DNA of 7,851 bases from Alcaligenaceae bacterium (GCA_012511095.1 JAAZGT010000121.1:1-7851), one strand, 5' to 3'; counted from the first letter of the stretch, positions 1 to 6,346 are shown. Notes: generated from the letters alone by a model not told the origin. Program-made: numbers and translations.

Positions 1-171
1 CCAACTAATTTAGAAGATGAAGAAGAGCAGGCCTTGCCAGAGATTTTAGGCGACCCTAATGCGACTAAGCAAACTCAACGCATTAAGGCACCTCAGCCCA
101 AGGTGATGGGTCCAAATCAAGTGAAAGTACGTGTTGAAACTGCAACACAACAACCAGGGAGAGCAGGCTAA
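1..171 (+). CDS. mrdA: C-terminal tail of probable penicillin-binding protein 2 (partial, 5' end outside window)
   Basis: Frame 1 is open from the left edge to a TAA at 169-171 and gives 56 residues, so only the end of this protein is visible. The stretch is acidic at first (LEDEEEQ), then rich in Pro, Gln and Lys, and it ends in RAG. It contains no catalytic motif and looks like a disordered tail. Its stop overlaps the rodA start by one base (TAATG), which implies translational coupling in one transcript. The identity is inferred from position: in Burkholderiales the elongasome cluster runs mreB-mreC-mreD-mrdA-rodA, and PBP2 of these bacteria often carries an extended polar C-terminus. PBP2 is the transpeptidase partner of RodA in lateral wall synthesis. 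The visible residues alone cannot prove this. Confidence 0.72.
   Translation, partial: PTNLEDEEEQALPEILGDPNATKQTQRIKAPQPKVMGPNQVKVRVETATQQPGRAG
156..163 (+). promoter_or_regulatory. Ribosome binding site of rodA
   Basis: The purine run AGGGAGAG lies inside the end of the upstream gene, 7 bases before the ATG at 171. It supports ATG 171, or the adjacent ATG at 174, as the rodA start rather than the later ATG at 186. Confidence 0.6.
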
Positions 172-1334
172 TGATGACTAAGCTGATGAATCAAATGCTG
201 CGCTCTTTGCGTTGCTTTGATTGGCCTTTATTGCTCATATTGTTTGCCTTTTTTGGCTTAAGCATGTTGGTGATGCACTCGGCGGTGGGTAGTACGGACT
301 ACCGTTTTGATGGTCAACTTAGAAATTTCATCATTGCTTTTTTTGCCATGTGGTGTATGGCCATGATTAAACCACCTGTATTGATGCGTTTGGCTGTGCC
401 TGGTTATATACTTGGCTTGCTGTTATTGGTTGCGGTGATGTTGTTTGGGGTTACTCAAAAAGGGGCGACTCGTTGGCTAGATTTGGGGCCGATTAATGTG
501 CAGCCTTCAGAAATGATGAAACTTGCCATGCCATTGATGTTAGCTTGGTATTTTGACCGTTATCGCAATAGCTTGTCTTTGATGGACTTTATTGTTGCGA
601 TCGTATTGTTAATGGTGCCTTTTGGCTTAATCATTAAGCAGCCTGACTTAGGTACTGCCTTGTTGGTCTTTGGTAGCGGCTTCTTTGTGATTTACTTTGC
701 TGGTTTATCGTTTAAGCTCTTATTGCCAGTATTTATTGCTGGTGTGACAGTGCTTACGTTGGTCATTACGTATCAAGATGTGCTGTGTCAGCCTGATTTT
801 GATTGGGTGGTTTTACGTGATTATCAAAAGCATCGCGTCTGTACCTTGATGGATCCAAGCAAAGACCCCTTAGGTAAGGGTTTTCATACCATTCAGGGCA
901 TGATTGCTATTGGTTCGGGCGGTATTTACGGCAAAGGTTATATGCAAGGTACTCAAACGCATCTCGACTTTATTCCTGAGCGTACCACGGACTTTATTTT
1001 TGCTGTTTATGCCGAGGAGTTCGGTCTCTATGGCTGTATTTTCTTATTAGCTTTATACACCTTGTTATTAGCGCGTGGCTTTGTCATTGCTTTAAAGGCT
1101 AGAACGCAATTTGGTCGTATTTTAGCGGGCGCTATTACCATGACCTTTTTTGTTTATATTTTTGTGAATATGGGTATGGTCATGGGTATTTTGCCAGTAG
1201 TTGGAGTGCCATTACCCTTTATGAGCTATGGTGGTACGGCCTTAGTGACCCTAGGTTTGGCCTGTGGTATGTTGATGAGTATTTCTAATTATGTACCAAG
1301 TGTGGCGGATCAGCGAGAGTATTTAGAGCGTTAA
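171..1334 (+). CDS. rodA: Peptidoglycan glycosyltransferase RodA (SEDS family)
   Basis: RodA polymerises lipid II into glycan strands at the cytoplasmic membrane and works with PBP2 and the Mre proteins in rod-shaped growth. The 387 residues form about ten hydrophobic segments, as in the SEDS fold. Family motifs are visible in order: RWLDLG at 101-106, QPSE at 111-114, KQPDLGTA at 156-163, DPLGKGFH at 232-239, GSGGIYGKG at 248-256, PERTTDFIF at 269-277 and GVPLPFMSYGG at 345-355. Asp274 in TTDFIF aligns with the catalytic Asp262 of E. coli RodA. VxGILPVVGVPLP is typical of RodA and helps separate it from FtsW. The periplasmic loop around 203-224 is longer than in E. coli and holds Cys206 and Cys224. 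The gene is coupled to the upstream gene by a 1-base overlap and ends in a TTAA shared with convergent mutY. The second codon is also ATG, so the start could lie one codon later. Confidence 0.96.
   Translation: MMTKLMNQMLRSLRCFDWPLLLILFAFFGLSMLVMHSAVGSTDYRFDGQLRNFIIAFFAMWCMAMIKPPVLMRLAVPGYILGLLLLVAVMLFGVTQKGATRWLDLGPINVQPSEMMKLAMPLMLAWYFDRYRNSLSLMDFIVAIVLLMVPFGLIIKQPDLGTALLVFGSGFFVIYFAGLSFKLLLPVFIAGVTVLTLVITYQDVLCQPDFDWVVLRDYQKHRVCTLMDPSKDPLGKGFHTIQGMIAIGSGGIYGKGYMQGTQTHLDFIPERTTDFIFAVYAEEFGLYGCIFLLALYTLLLARGFVIALKARTQFGRILAGAITMTFFVYIFVNMGMVMGILPVVGVPLPFMSYGGTALVTLGLACGMLMSISNYVPSVADQREYLER
1331..1334. other. Shared TTAA: overlapping stop codons of convergent rodA and mutY
   Basis: rodA ends with TAA at 1332-1334 on the plus strand, and mutY ends with TAA read from 1333 to 1331 on the minus strand. 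The palindrome TTAA therefore holds both stops, and the genes overlap by 4 bases. A weak hairpin (AGAGC at 1325-1329 with GCTCT at 1339-1343, 9-base loop) spans the junction. No T-run follows it on either strand, so I do not call a terminator here. Confidence 0.9.
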
Positions 1335-2413
1335 AGTTGCTCTTGAGCTGCTGTTATCGTATCTAATAAGGTGTTCACAGGCTTAGGTATGGGTAGATTT
1401 TGCCAATCACTAAGTGAGTAGTAACTTTTATTTGGGCTTAGTTGCTGTAACTCTTGAGGTTTTTTCGTTTGGTATAAAAAGGGCTGTATATGCAGTTTAA
1501 AATGACTAAAAATATGCTCAAAAGCGGCCATTTTGATGAGGTCTTTTTTAGTAGAAAACTCCACACCTTGAGACTGTAAATAACTTAACAACTCCTCTTT
1601 ATCACTAAACTCTGGTAGCGATAATAAACCACCCCAAATACCTTCTTGGGGGCGTTGCTCTAATAAAATCTTATTGTCTTGCACCAAAAGTAGCATTACC
1701 GTACGTCGTGTCGGTGTGGTTTTGCGTGCTTTACGTGTAGGCAGCTCTTGTTGCAAGTTGTGTTTTTTGGCATAGCAGTTACTTTGTATAGGGCAGTCAT
1801 CACATTGGGGTTTTGAGCGAGTACAAACTAAGGAGCCAAAATCCATTAGGGCTTGGGTGTAACACGCCATATCAACCGCGGTAACCTCATCGTTTAGAGC
1901 TTCTGTTAGCGTATCCTCAGCTTGCTGCCATAACTGCCTATCAACAGCAGCCGTACTAGTCACCCCTTTAATGCCAAAATAGCGCGTAAACACACGCTTA
2001 ACATTACCATCCATAATCGGTGTGTGCGCACCATAACAAAAGGCCATAATGGCATGTGCAGTGGAGCGGCCAATGCCCGGTAGGGCGACAATATCTTCAA
2101 AGCGCTGTGGGAAAATACCCTCGTAATTTTCAACCACAATCTGTGCGCATCGATGCAGATTGCGGGCACGGGCATAGTAGCCTAGACCAGCCCAATAGCT
2201 CATGACCTCACTTTGTTCTGCCTTAGCTAAATCGAAAATCGTCGGGAAACGCTCCAAAAATCGCTTGTAATATGAGATGACTGTCGCGACTTGAGTTTGT
2301 TGGAGCATAATCTCTGAGAGCCAGACTTTATAGGGGTCTTGAGTCTGCCAAGGTAAATCGTGACGCCCATGTACTCGTTGCCAAGCACATAGACGCTGTA
2401 CAAAATTACTCAT
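1331..2413 (-). CDS. mutY: Adenine DNA glycosylase MutY
   Basis: MutY removes adenine mispaired with 8-oxoguanine and so prevents G:C to T:A changes. The 360 residues are close to the usual length (about 350). The N-terminal glycosylase domain has LPWQ at 20-23, the catalytic Glu34 in SEIMLQQTQV (Glu37 of E. coli), and the helix-hairpin-helix loop LPGIGRSTA at 111-119. It also has the catalytic Asp135 in MDGNVKRV (Asp138 of E. coli). The [4Fe-4S] ligands are Cys197, Cys204, Cys207 and Cys213 with C-x6-C-x2-C-x5-C spacing. Residues from about 235 to 350 form the Nudix-like domain that reads 8-oxoG, including WGGLLSLPEF and the FSHF signature at 302-305. The gene lies 6 bases after ftsX and has no clear Shine-Dalgarno of its own, so it is probably translated by coupling. 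All key residues are present. Confidence 0.97.
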   Translation of the reverse strand: MSNFVQRLCAWQRVHGRHDLPWQTQDPYKVWLSEIMLQQTQVATVISYYKRFLERFPTIFDLAKAEQSEVMSYWAGLGYYARARNLHRCAQIVVENYEGIFPQRFEDIVALPGIGRSTAHAIMAFCYGAHTPIMDGNVKRVFTRYFGIKGVTSTAAVDRQLWQQAEDTLTEALNDEVTAVDMACYTQALMDFGSLVCTRSKPQCDDCPIQSNCYAKKHNLQQELPTRKARKTTPTRRTVMLLLVQDNKILLEQRPQEGIWGGLLSLPEFSDKEELLSYLQSQGVEFSTKKDLIKMAAFEHIFSHFKLHIQPFLYQTKKPQELQQLSPNKSYYSLSDWQNLPIPKPVNTLLDTITAAQEQL

Positions 2414-2419
2414 AAGACA

Positions 2420-3337
2420 TTAGAATTTACTATGACGTGTAACTGACCAACGCGCAGCGGCTGCAGCAATGATCATGGCCAAAATCACGCTAAAAATCAC
2501 CCAAAAAGTATCTGGTAAATGTACTGTAAAAGCTTGGTCATAGCTCTCTGCGACTTCTTTAATAGAGTCATTAACCAATATCAATGAGACCCAAGTAAGC
2601 ACAATGGCGACTAAGCCAGCTGTGAAACCCACCACCGCACCAAAGTACAAAAATGGTCTACGTACAAAGGTCTCGGTAGCGCCCACCAAGCGGGCTACAG
2701 CAATCTCATCGCGTTGAACTAAAGCCTGCATGCGTACCGTATTAAAAACAGTTGCAATAACCACCACAGCGACCCCTGAAGCGAGTAGGGCTAAAACCAC
2801 TTTAATAAAGGTCATAATGACTTGTAGTCGTTGCACCCATTCACTATCAAATTGCACTAAATCTACTTGCTCAAAGGTAGCAAACTCATCGGCTAAGCTT
2901 AAGACATGTTCAGAGTTAACAAAATCTTGGCCTGAGCTGCTGAGGGTCACGATAATGGCATGAGGTAAGGGGTTTTTAGATAAAACACTAAGTGATTCAG
3001 CCCAAGCAGGCGTGTTTTTTAAATCCTCTAGGGCTTGGTTTTTATCAACTACCTCAATTAATTGAATTAAGTCCGAGTTTTCATTACGAATTTGATTCGC
3101 TAACTCCTCAGTATCGCTAAGACTTGCCGATTCATTCATAAAGAGAGTAATGGCAGGGTTAACCGATACCGTGCGGGTTACTGGCTCTAAAGAAACTAGT
3201 AAAGAGGCAGCAATTAACGGTAAAGATAGGACAAAGGCAATAACGAGTATATTGGCCAATGAAGAAAATGGAGTTTGAATGATGCGACGCAGAGCCACTC
3301 TAAGGGCATAGGAGTGTTGCCTTAACCAACTACGCAT
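2420..3337 (-). CDS. ftsX: Cell division protein FtsX, membrane subunit of FtsEX
   Basis: FtsX is the permease-like half of the FtsEX ABC complex. At the division septum it passes the ATP-driven signal of FtsE to periplasmic activators of amidases, and it does not transport a known substrate. The 305 residues show the FtsX layout. A cytoplasmic N-terminus with many Arg is followed by TM1 at about 28-50, a periplasmic domain at about 51-170, and three helices at about 172-200, 228-256 and 276-296. Between TM2 and TM3 lies QRDEIAVARLVGATETFVRRPFL, spanning about 208-230, the well-conserved cytoplasmic loop of FtsX. The start overlaps the end of ftsE by 8 bases and is fixed by a strong AGGAGG. 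The C-terminus (RWSVTRHSKF) is basic. mutY follows after 6 bases. Confidence 0.96.
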   Translation of the reverse strand: MRSWLRQHSYALRVALRRIIQTPFSSLANILVIAFVLSLPLIAASLLVSLEPVTRTVSVNPAITLFMNESASLSDTEELANQIRNENSDLIQLIEVVDKNQALEDLKNTPAWAESLSVLSKNPLPHAIIVTLSSSGQDFVNSEHVLSLADEFATFEQVDLVQFDSEWVQRLQVIMTFIKVVLALLASGVAVVVIATVFNTVRMQALVQRDEIAVARLVGATETFVRRPFLYFGAVVGFTAGLVAIVLTWVSLILVNDSIKEVAESYDQAFTVHLPDTFWVIFSVILAMIIAAAAARWSVTRHSKF

Positions 3338-4001
3338 AGTGCCCTCCTAAATCAACAAATTTGCCGGGTTCAACTAATAAAGTGCGGTTAGCATGTTGTT
3401 GTAGTAACGGCTTATCGTGCGAAGCAATTAAGGTGGTCACACCGACCTGATTAAAATCTTTAAACACATCGAGAATTAAACGCGCGTTTTCTTGGTCAAG
3501 GTTAGCTGTTGGCTCATCTGCAATTAAAATGGCTGGACGATTAACGATAGCACGAGCAATGGCTAAGCGTTGCTGCTCACCACCCGAGAGTTCAATAGGG
3601 TTCATACGCTCTTTGCCACCCAAGCCAACCTTATAGATGGCGGCACGGGCACGCGCTTCGGCACTACGGGTGCCATGGCCCATGACCTCCATAGGTAGCA
3701 TGACATTAGCTAAGGCACTACGGTCATAAAGTAAGTGCGTATCTTGTAAGATGATGCCGACTCGACGACGTAAAAACGGCTGCTCACGCGCTTGCATTTT
3801 ATCGAGACGCTGCCCACGAATCGAGCTCATGCCGCGGCTGGGCTTTTCGAGGCCACCGATTAGCTTTAAAAGGGTGGATTTACCAGCACCTGATGGGCCA
3901 GAGACAAAAATAAACTCGCCAGGATTAATTCTAAAATTAAGATCCGCGAGAATATTTGGGCCCTGACCGTAGGATTTGAAGACATGTTGGAATTCAATCA
4001 T
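3330..4001 (-). CDS. ftsE: Cell division ATP-binding protein FtsE
   Basis: FtsE is the cytoplasmic ATPase of FtsEX. It binds FtsX at the septal membrane and couples ATP hydrolysis to activation of cell-wall hydrolases. The 223 residues (usual length about 220) carry a full ABC signature set: Walker A GPSGAGKS at 35-42, Q-loop Gln86 in ILQDTHLL, signature LSGGEQQR at 138-145, Walker B ILIADEP at 158-164 with Glu163, D-loop ANLD, and switch His195 in SHD. It begins MIEFQHVFKSY, as FtsE proteins do (E. coli MIRFEHVSKAY). It is the first gene of the minus-strand operon, so unlike in E. coli ftsY does not directly precede it. The Shine-Dalgarno is weak (TTGGG about 5 bases before ATG). Confidence 0.97.
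   Translation of the reverse strand: MIEFQHVFKSYGQGPNILADLNFRINPGEFIFVSGPSGAGKSTLLKLIGGLEKPSRGMSSIRGQRLDKMQAREQPFLRRRVGIILQDTHLLYDRSALANVMLPMEVMGHGTRSAEARARAAIYKVGLGGKERMNPIELSGGEQQRLAIARAIVNRPAILIADEPTANLDQENARLILDVFKDFNQVGVTTLIASHDKPLLQQHANRTLLVEPGKFVDLGGHYA
3343..3348 (-). promoter_or_regulatory. Strong Shine-Dalgarno of ftsX inside the end of ftsE
   Basis: Read on the minus strand this is a perfect AGGAGG, 5 bases before the ATG at 3337-3335. It lies within the last codons of ftsE, and the two genes overlap by 8 bases. It is the best Shine-Dalgarno in the window. It fixes the ftsX start and fits coupled production of the two subunits. Confidence 0.85.
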
Positions 4002-4043
4002 TTTTGCCCAAGAAAAAACTACAAATAAACTTTTTAAGATATG

Positions 4044-4052
4044 ATTTTAACA
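4044..4052 (-). promoter_or_regulatory. Candidate extended -10 promoter for ftsE-ftsX-mutY
   Basis: On the minus strand the sequence reads TGTTAAAAT, an extended -10 element (TG-n-TAAAAT) with one mismatch to TATAAT. Transcription would start near 4037 and give a leader of about 36 bases to the ftsE ATG. No good -35 box is present at 16 to 18 bases upstream, which is tolerable for an extended -10. This is a pattern match only. Confidence 0.4.
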
Positions 4053-4057
4053 GTAAT

Positions 4058-4077
4058 AGCTACCTTTTAGCGTAGCT
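4058..4077. repeat. Inverted repeat between divergent promoters, possible operator
   Basis: AGCTAC at 4058-4063 and GTAGCT at 4072-4077 form a perfect 6-base inverted repeat with an 8-base spacer. It lies upstream of both candidate -10 elements and would overlap the -35 region of each. The motif TAGCT occurs a third time at 4084-4088, inside the palindrome GCTAGC. It could be a binding site for a dimeric regulator, but an arm of this length can arise by chance in AT-rich DNA. Confidence 0.3.
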
Positions 4078-4091
4078 CATTGCTAGCTTTC

Positions 4092-4100
4092 TGGTAAACT
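4092..4100 (+). promoter_or_regulatory. Candidate extended -10 promoter for the DUF3460-scpA-panC operon
   Basis: TGGTAAACT matches an extended -10 (TG-n-TAAACT). Transcription from about 4107 would leave a leader of about 32 bases to the ATG at 4139. No convincing -35 hexamer stands at the standard distance. An alternative is TTGCTA at 4080-4085 with the AT-rich stretch near 4103-4109. This is a pattern match only. Confidence 0.4.
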
Positions 4101-4138
4101 TCAAGAATAATTATTGTTACTTTTTCTAAGGAACTACA

Positions 4139-4324
4139 ATGGCAGGTTATGTTTCTGAGGTCACTCAGTTTATTAATCAATACAAAAAAGATCATCCAGA
4201 CACTGATAAGTTGCAGCGCGAAGGCCGTGAGCGCTTATGGGATAAGCAGATTGATTTAGAGATTGAAAAGCAGTTTGAAGCTGCTCGTGTGCCTCAAAAG
4301 GCTTATGTTTATTACAACAAATAA
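4139..4324 (+). CDS. DUF3460 family small protein
   Basis: This 61-residue, strongly charged, soluble protein has no signal peptide and no membrane segment. It matches what I know of the DUF3460 family, small proteins of Burkholderiales and neighbours. It has the central REGRERLWDK at 27-36, an ARVPQKAYVYY tail at 49-59, and an N-terminal Ser/Thr-x-Phe helix followed by a HPD segment at 19-21. Function is unknown. The start has a clear Shine-Dalgarno (AAGGA at 4128-4132, 6 bases before ATG). It is the first gene of the plus-strand operon, 26 bases before scpA, a pairing I recall from other Burkholderiales. The position suggests, but does not prove, a link to ScpA or shared growth-linked expression. 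The sequence is mostly helical in character, with alternating charges that could support a protein contact. Confidence 0.85.
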   Translation: MAGYVSEVTQFINQYKKDHPDTDKLQREGRERLWDKQIDLEIEKQFEAARVPQKAYVYYNK

Positions 4325-4350
4325 ACTCTAAACATATTAGCACCATCTAG

Positions 4351-5232
4351 ATGTCTGTTGGTGACTCTGATTTATCTCAACTACACAACCCTAGGGTTGA
4401 TAGTACGCCAGATACGGTAGATCATATGGCTTTGGCTCGCCTTTATGGTGAGCCTTTGTTTAGTGTGCCGCAGGATTTATATATCCCGCCCGATGCTTTA
4501 CAAATTTTTCTAGAGGCCTTTGAGGGGCCGCTTGATCTATTGCTTTATCTTATTCGCAAGCAAAACTTTAATGTGCTCGACATCCCCATGGCGGAGGTGA
4601 CGCGACAATATTTAGGTTATGTGCACCAAATTCGTGAACATAATCTTGAGCTAGCTGCAGAGTACTTATTAATGGCAGCCATGCTGATTGAAATTAAATC
4701 ACGCATGTTGTTACCCATTAAAAAAAGCGATAGTGACGAGGAGGTAGACGATCCACGAGCTGAGTTAGTTCGTCGTCTACTCGAATATGAAAAAATAAAG
4801 TTAGCAGCGCGTCATTTAGATGAGTTGCCACAACTGGGTCGAGATTTTCAGCGTGCCAAAGTGCATAAAGACGTTGAGTTAGTGCAACTCTTACCCGAGG
4901 TCAATCCTGATGATTTAAAGCAGGCTTGGGCTGAGATTATGCGACGTGCTCAATTAAATAAACGTCATCATATTAGTCGCGAGCAGTTTTCAGTTCGCGA
5001 GCATATGGGGCATATTTTACGTCGCTTAGGTGGTGTGCGATTTTTGGAGTTCAAGGATCTCTTTAGAGAGCGTCTTGATGTGGGGGAGCCCACAGCGGTG
5101 GTGGTAGTGCATTTTTTAGCACTGTTAGAATTAGCTCGAGAAAGCTTGGTTGAAATTACACAAGTAGAGCCCTATGCCCCTATTTACGTCCGTCTTGCCT
5201 ATGTTAGTGTGACGGATATTGTGGAGAATTAA
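4351..5232 (+). CDS. scpA: Segregation and condensation protein A (kleisin ScpA)
   Basis: ScpA is the kleisin that bridges SMC heads and, with ScpB, forms the condensin that compacts and separates chromosomes. The 293 residues include the N-terminal kleisin helix region with FEGPLDLLLYLI at 57-68, NVLDIPM at 74-80, and LAAEYLLMAAMLIEIKSRMLLP at about 101-122. An acidic linker (SDSDEEVDD, 126-134) follows, and a C-terminal winged helix at about 208-275 ends in RESLVEITQ. A polar N-terminal extension with VDSTPDTVD (16-24) is one I know from Burkholderiales ScpA, and it supports this start over Met26. An in-frame TAG directly precedes the ATG, so no start lies further upstream. No Shine-Dalgarno is visible before it. 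scpB is not adjacent. Confidence 0.95.
   Translation: MSVGDSDLSQLHNPRVDSTPDTVDHMALARLYGEPLFSVPQDLYIPPDALQIFLEAFEGPLDLLLYLIRKQNFNVLDIPMAEVTRQYLGYVHQIREHNLELAAEYLLMAAMLIEIKSRMLLPIKKSDSDEEVDDPRAELVRRLLEYEKIKLAARHLDELPQLGRDFQRAKVHKDVELVQLLPEVNPDDLKQAWAEIMRRAQLNKRHHISREQFSVREHMGHILRRLGGVRFLEFKDLFRERLDVGEPTAVVVVHFLALLELARESLVEITQVEPYAPIYVRLAYVSVTDIVEN
5223..5226 (+). promoter_or_regulatory. Ribosome binding site that fixes the panC TTG start
   Basis: GGAG lies in the last codons of scpA, 7 bases before TTG at 5234. This spacing fits TTG 5234. The in-frame TTG at 5219 lies upstream of the site and cannot use it. Confidence 0.65.
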
Positions 5233-5233
5233 T

Positions 5234-6082
5234 TTGAAAGTTGTACGTACTATTGAGGAATTAAGAAATCAACTAAGCGGTCAATTGCGCACCGCTTACG
5301 TTCCGACCATGGGTAATCTTCATGAGGGGCATCTGTCCTTAATGCGCATGGCTCGTCAATACGGTGACCCTGTAGTTGCTAGTATTTTTGTGAACCCATT
5401 GCAGTTTGGCCCTAACGAGGACTTCGATAAATACCCTCGTACACTTGAGCAAGATATTGAGAAGTTAGAGGCCTTGCGCGACGTTTATGTTTTGTTCGCG
5501 CCGACCTTGGATGAAATTTACCCTGAGCCACAAAGCTTTAGCGTTCAAACCCCTGACAACTTAGGTCATATTCTTGAGGGTGAGTCACGTCCAGGCTTCT
5601 TTGAGGGAGTATCCACTGTGTTGATGAAGTTTTTCTCCTGTGTGCAGCCTAAGGTTGCCGTTTTTGGAAAGAAAGACTACCAGCAATTGATGGTGGTTCG
5701 TCAAATGTGTAAGCAATTCCAATTGCCCGTAAAAATCGTGGCCCATGAAACAGTACGTGATGAGCATGGTCTAGCCCTTTCTTCGCGTAACCGCTACTTA
5801 TCTGATGAGGAAAAGGCAGAGGCCATCCATCTTTACAGCACCCTTAAAGCTATGGAAGCACGTTTAGCTTCTGGGGTAATTGATGTCAATGAGATCGATA
5901 AAGAGGCCTTTGAAAACCTCAGCGCACGCGGTTGGGATGTGGATTATTTAACAGTGCGTCGCCAACGTGACTTATGGCAACCTACCCCCGAAGAGGTTGC
6001 AAATAAAGAGCCTTTAGTGGTTTTAGGTGCTGCCAAACTGGGTTCGACTCGTTTAATTGATAACTTAGAAGTAACTTACTAA
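5234..6082 (+). CDS. panC: Pantothenate synthetase PanC (TTG start)
   Basis: PanC joins pantoate and beta-alanine with ATP in the cytoplasm, the last step to pantothenate (vitamin B5, precursor of coenzyme A). From TTG 5234 the protein has 282 residues, against 283 in E. coli, and begins MKVVRTIEELR as the family does. An in-frame TTG at 5219 would add five residues (MWRIN) that fit nothing in the family and would overlap scpA, so I reject it. Motifs are PTMGNLHEGH at 24-33 (nucleotide-binding His30 and His33), FVNPLQFGPNEDFDKYPRT at 52-70, RPGFFEGVSTV at 119-129, FGKKDYQQ at 144-151, and SSRNRYLS at 183-190, which corresponds to the KMSKS loop. The start is 1 base after the scpA stop. panB and panD are not in the window. 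Confidence 0.97.
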   Translation: MKVVRTIEELRNQLSGQLRTAYVPTMGNLHEGHLSLMRMARQYGDPVVASIFVNPLQFGPNEDFDKYPRTLEQDIEKLEALRDVYVLFAPTLDEIYPEPQSFSVQTPDNLGHILEGESRPGFFEGVSTVLMKFFSCVQPKVAVFGKKDYQQLMVVRQMCKQFQLPVKIVAHETVRDEHGLALSSRNRYLSDEEKAEAIHLYSTLKAMEARLASGVIDVNEIDKEAFENLSARGWDVDYLTVRRQRDLWQPTPEEVANKEPLVVLGAAKLGSTRLIDNLEVTY

Positions 6083-6094
6083 GAGGGTTAATCG

Positions 6095-6346
6095 ATGGGT
6101 TCATTATTATCTTATCCAAACGTATTGTGGTTAGGCTTAGGCTTAGTCATTTTCTTAGTCGTTATTCACTTAGTGGCGATGAAAATGTTAGCCAATCACT
6201 TCCGCAAAAAATACCCTGAGGCCTTTGGCACTGATGGCAAACTCAAAAAAGCAGAAGATACAGCAGCTGTTTTAGGTACTGCTGCCGCTGTGAAAATGGC
6301 CGCCGAAGAAAACAAAGCCGAGCAGTCAGAACAAGAGCAAAAATAA
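6095..6346 (+). CDS. Small single-pass membrane protein of unknown function
   Basis: I do not recognise this 83-residue protein. It has an uncharged N-terminus, one hydrophobic segment at about 9-29 rich in Leu, Val and Gly, then a basic stretch (MKMLANHFRKKYPE, 29-42) that by the positive-inside rule would face the cytoplasm. After GTDGKLKKAED comes an Ala-rich helical stretch at about 57-71 (AAVLGTAAAVKMAAEE) and a highly charged Glu/Gln/Lys tail. The likely topology is N-out with a cytoplasmic tail, with no cleavage site and no lipobox. A good Shine-Dalgarno (AGAGGG at 6082-6087, 7 bases before ATG) and 12 bases of spacing after panC indicate it is a real operon member. Base use looks like that of its neighbours. 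It could be a small assembly or scaffold factor, but nothing here shows which. Confidence 0.72.
   Translation: MGSLLSYPNVLWLGLGLVIFLVVIHLVAMKMLANHFRKKYPEAFGTDGKLKKAEDTAAVLGTAAAVKMAAEENKAEQSEQEQK

Noticed and set aside
1325..1343. Hairpin AGAGC/GCTCT as a rodA or mutY terminator
   Set aside because: Only five pairs with a nine-base loop and no T-tract on either strand.
1960..2175. Open frame of 71 codons on the minus strand
   Set aside because: It lies fully inside mutY in another frame, has no ribosome site I can see, and its product resembles nothing I know.
2730..2963. Open frame of 77 codons on the plus strand
   Set aside because: It is antisense to ftsX, is Thr/Ser-rich with no recognisable domain, and ftsX is certain.
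3380..3388. AAGTGCGGT, identical to the core of the Haemophilus DNA uptake sequence
   Set aside because: A single copy inside ftsE codons, and the organism looks like a betaproteobacterium. One 9-base match is expected by chance somewhere in such a genome.
3751..3966. Open frame of 71 codons on the plus strand
   Set aside because: It is antisense to the well-supported ftsE and has no recognisable content.
4426..4428. Met26 as an alternative start of scpA
   Set aside because: It would remove VDSTPDTVD, which I recognise from Burkholderiales ScpA, and no better ribosome site precedes it.
5585..5767. Open frame of 60 codons on the minus strand
   Set aside because: It is antisense to panC, with no ribosome site or family resemblance.
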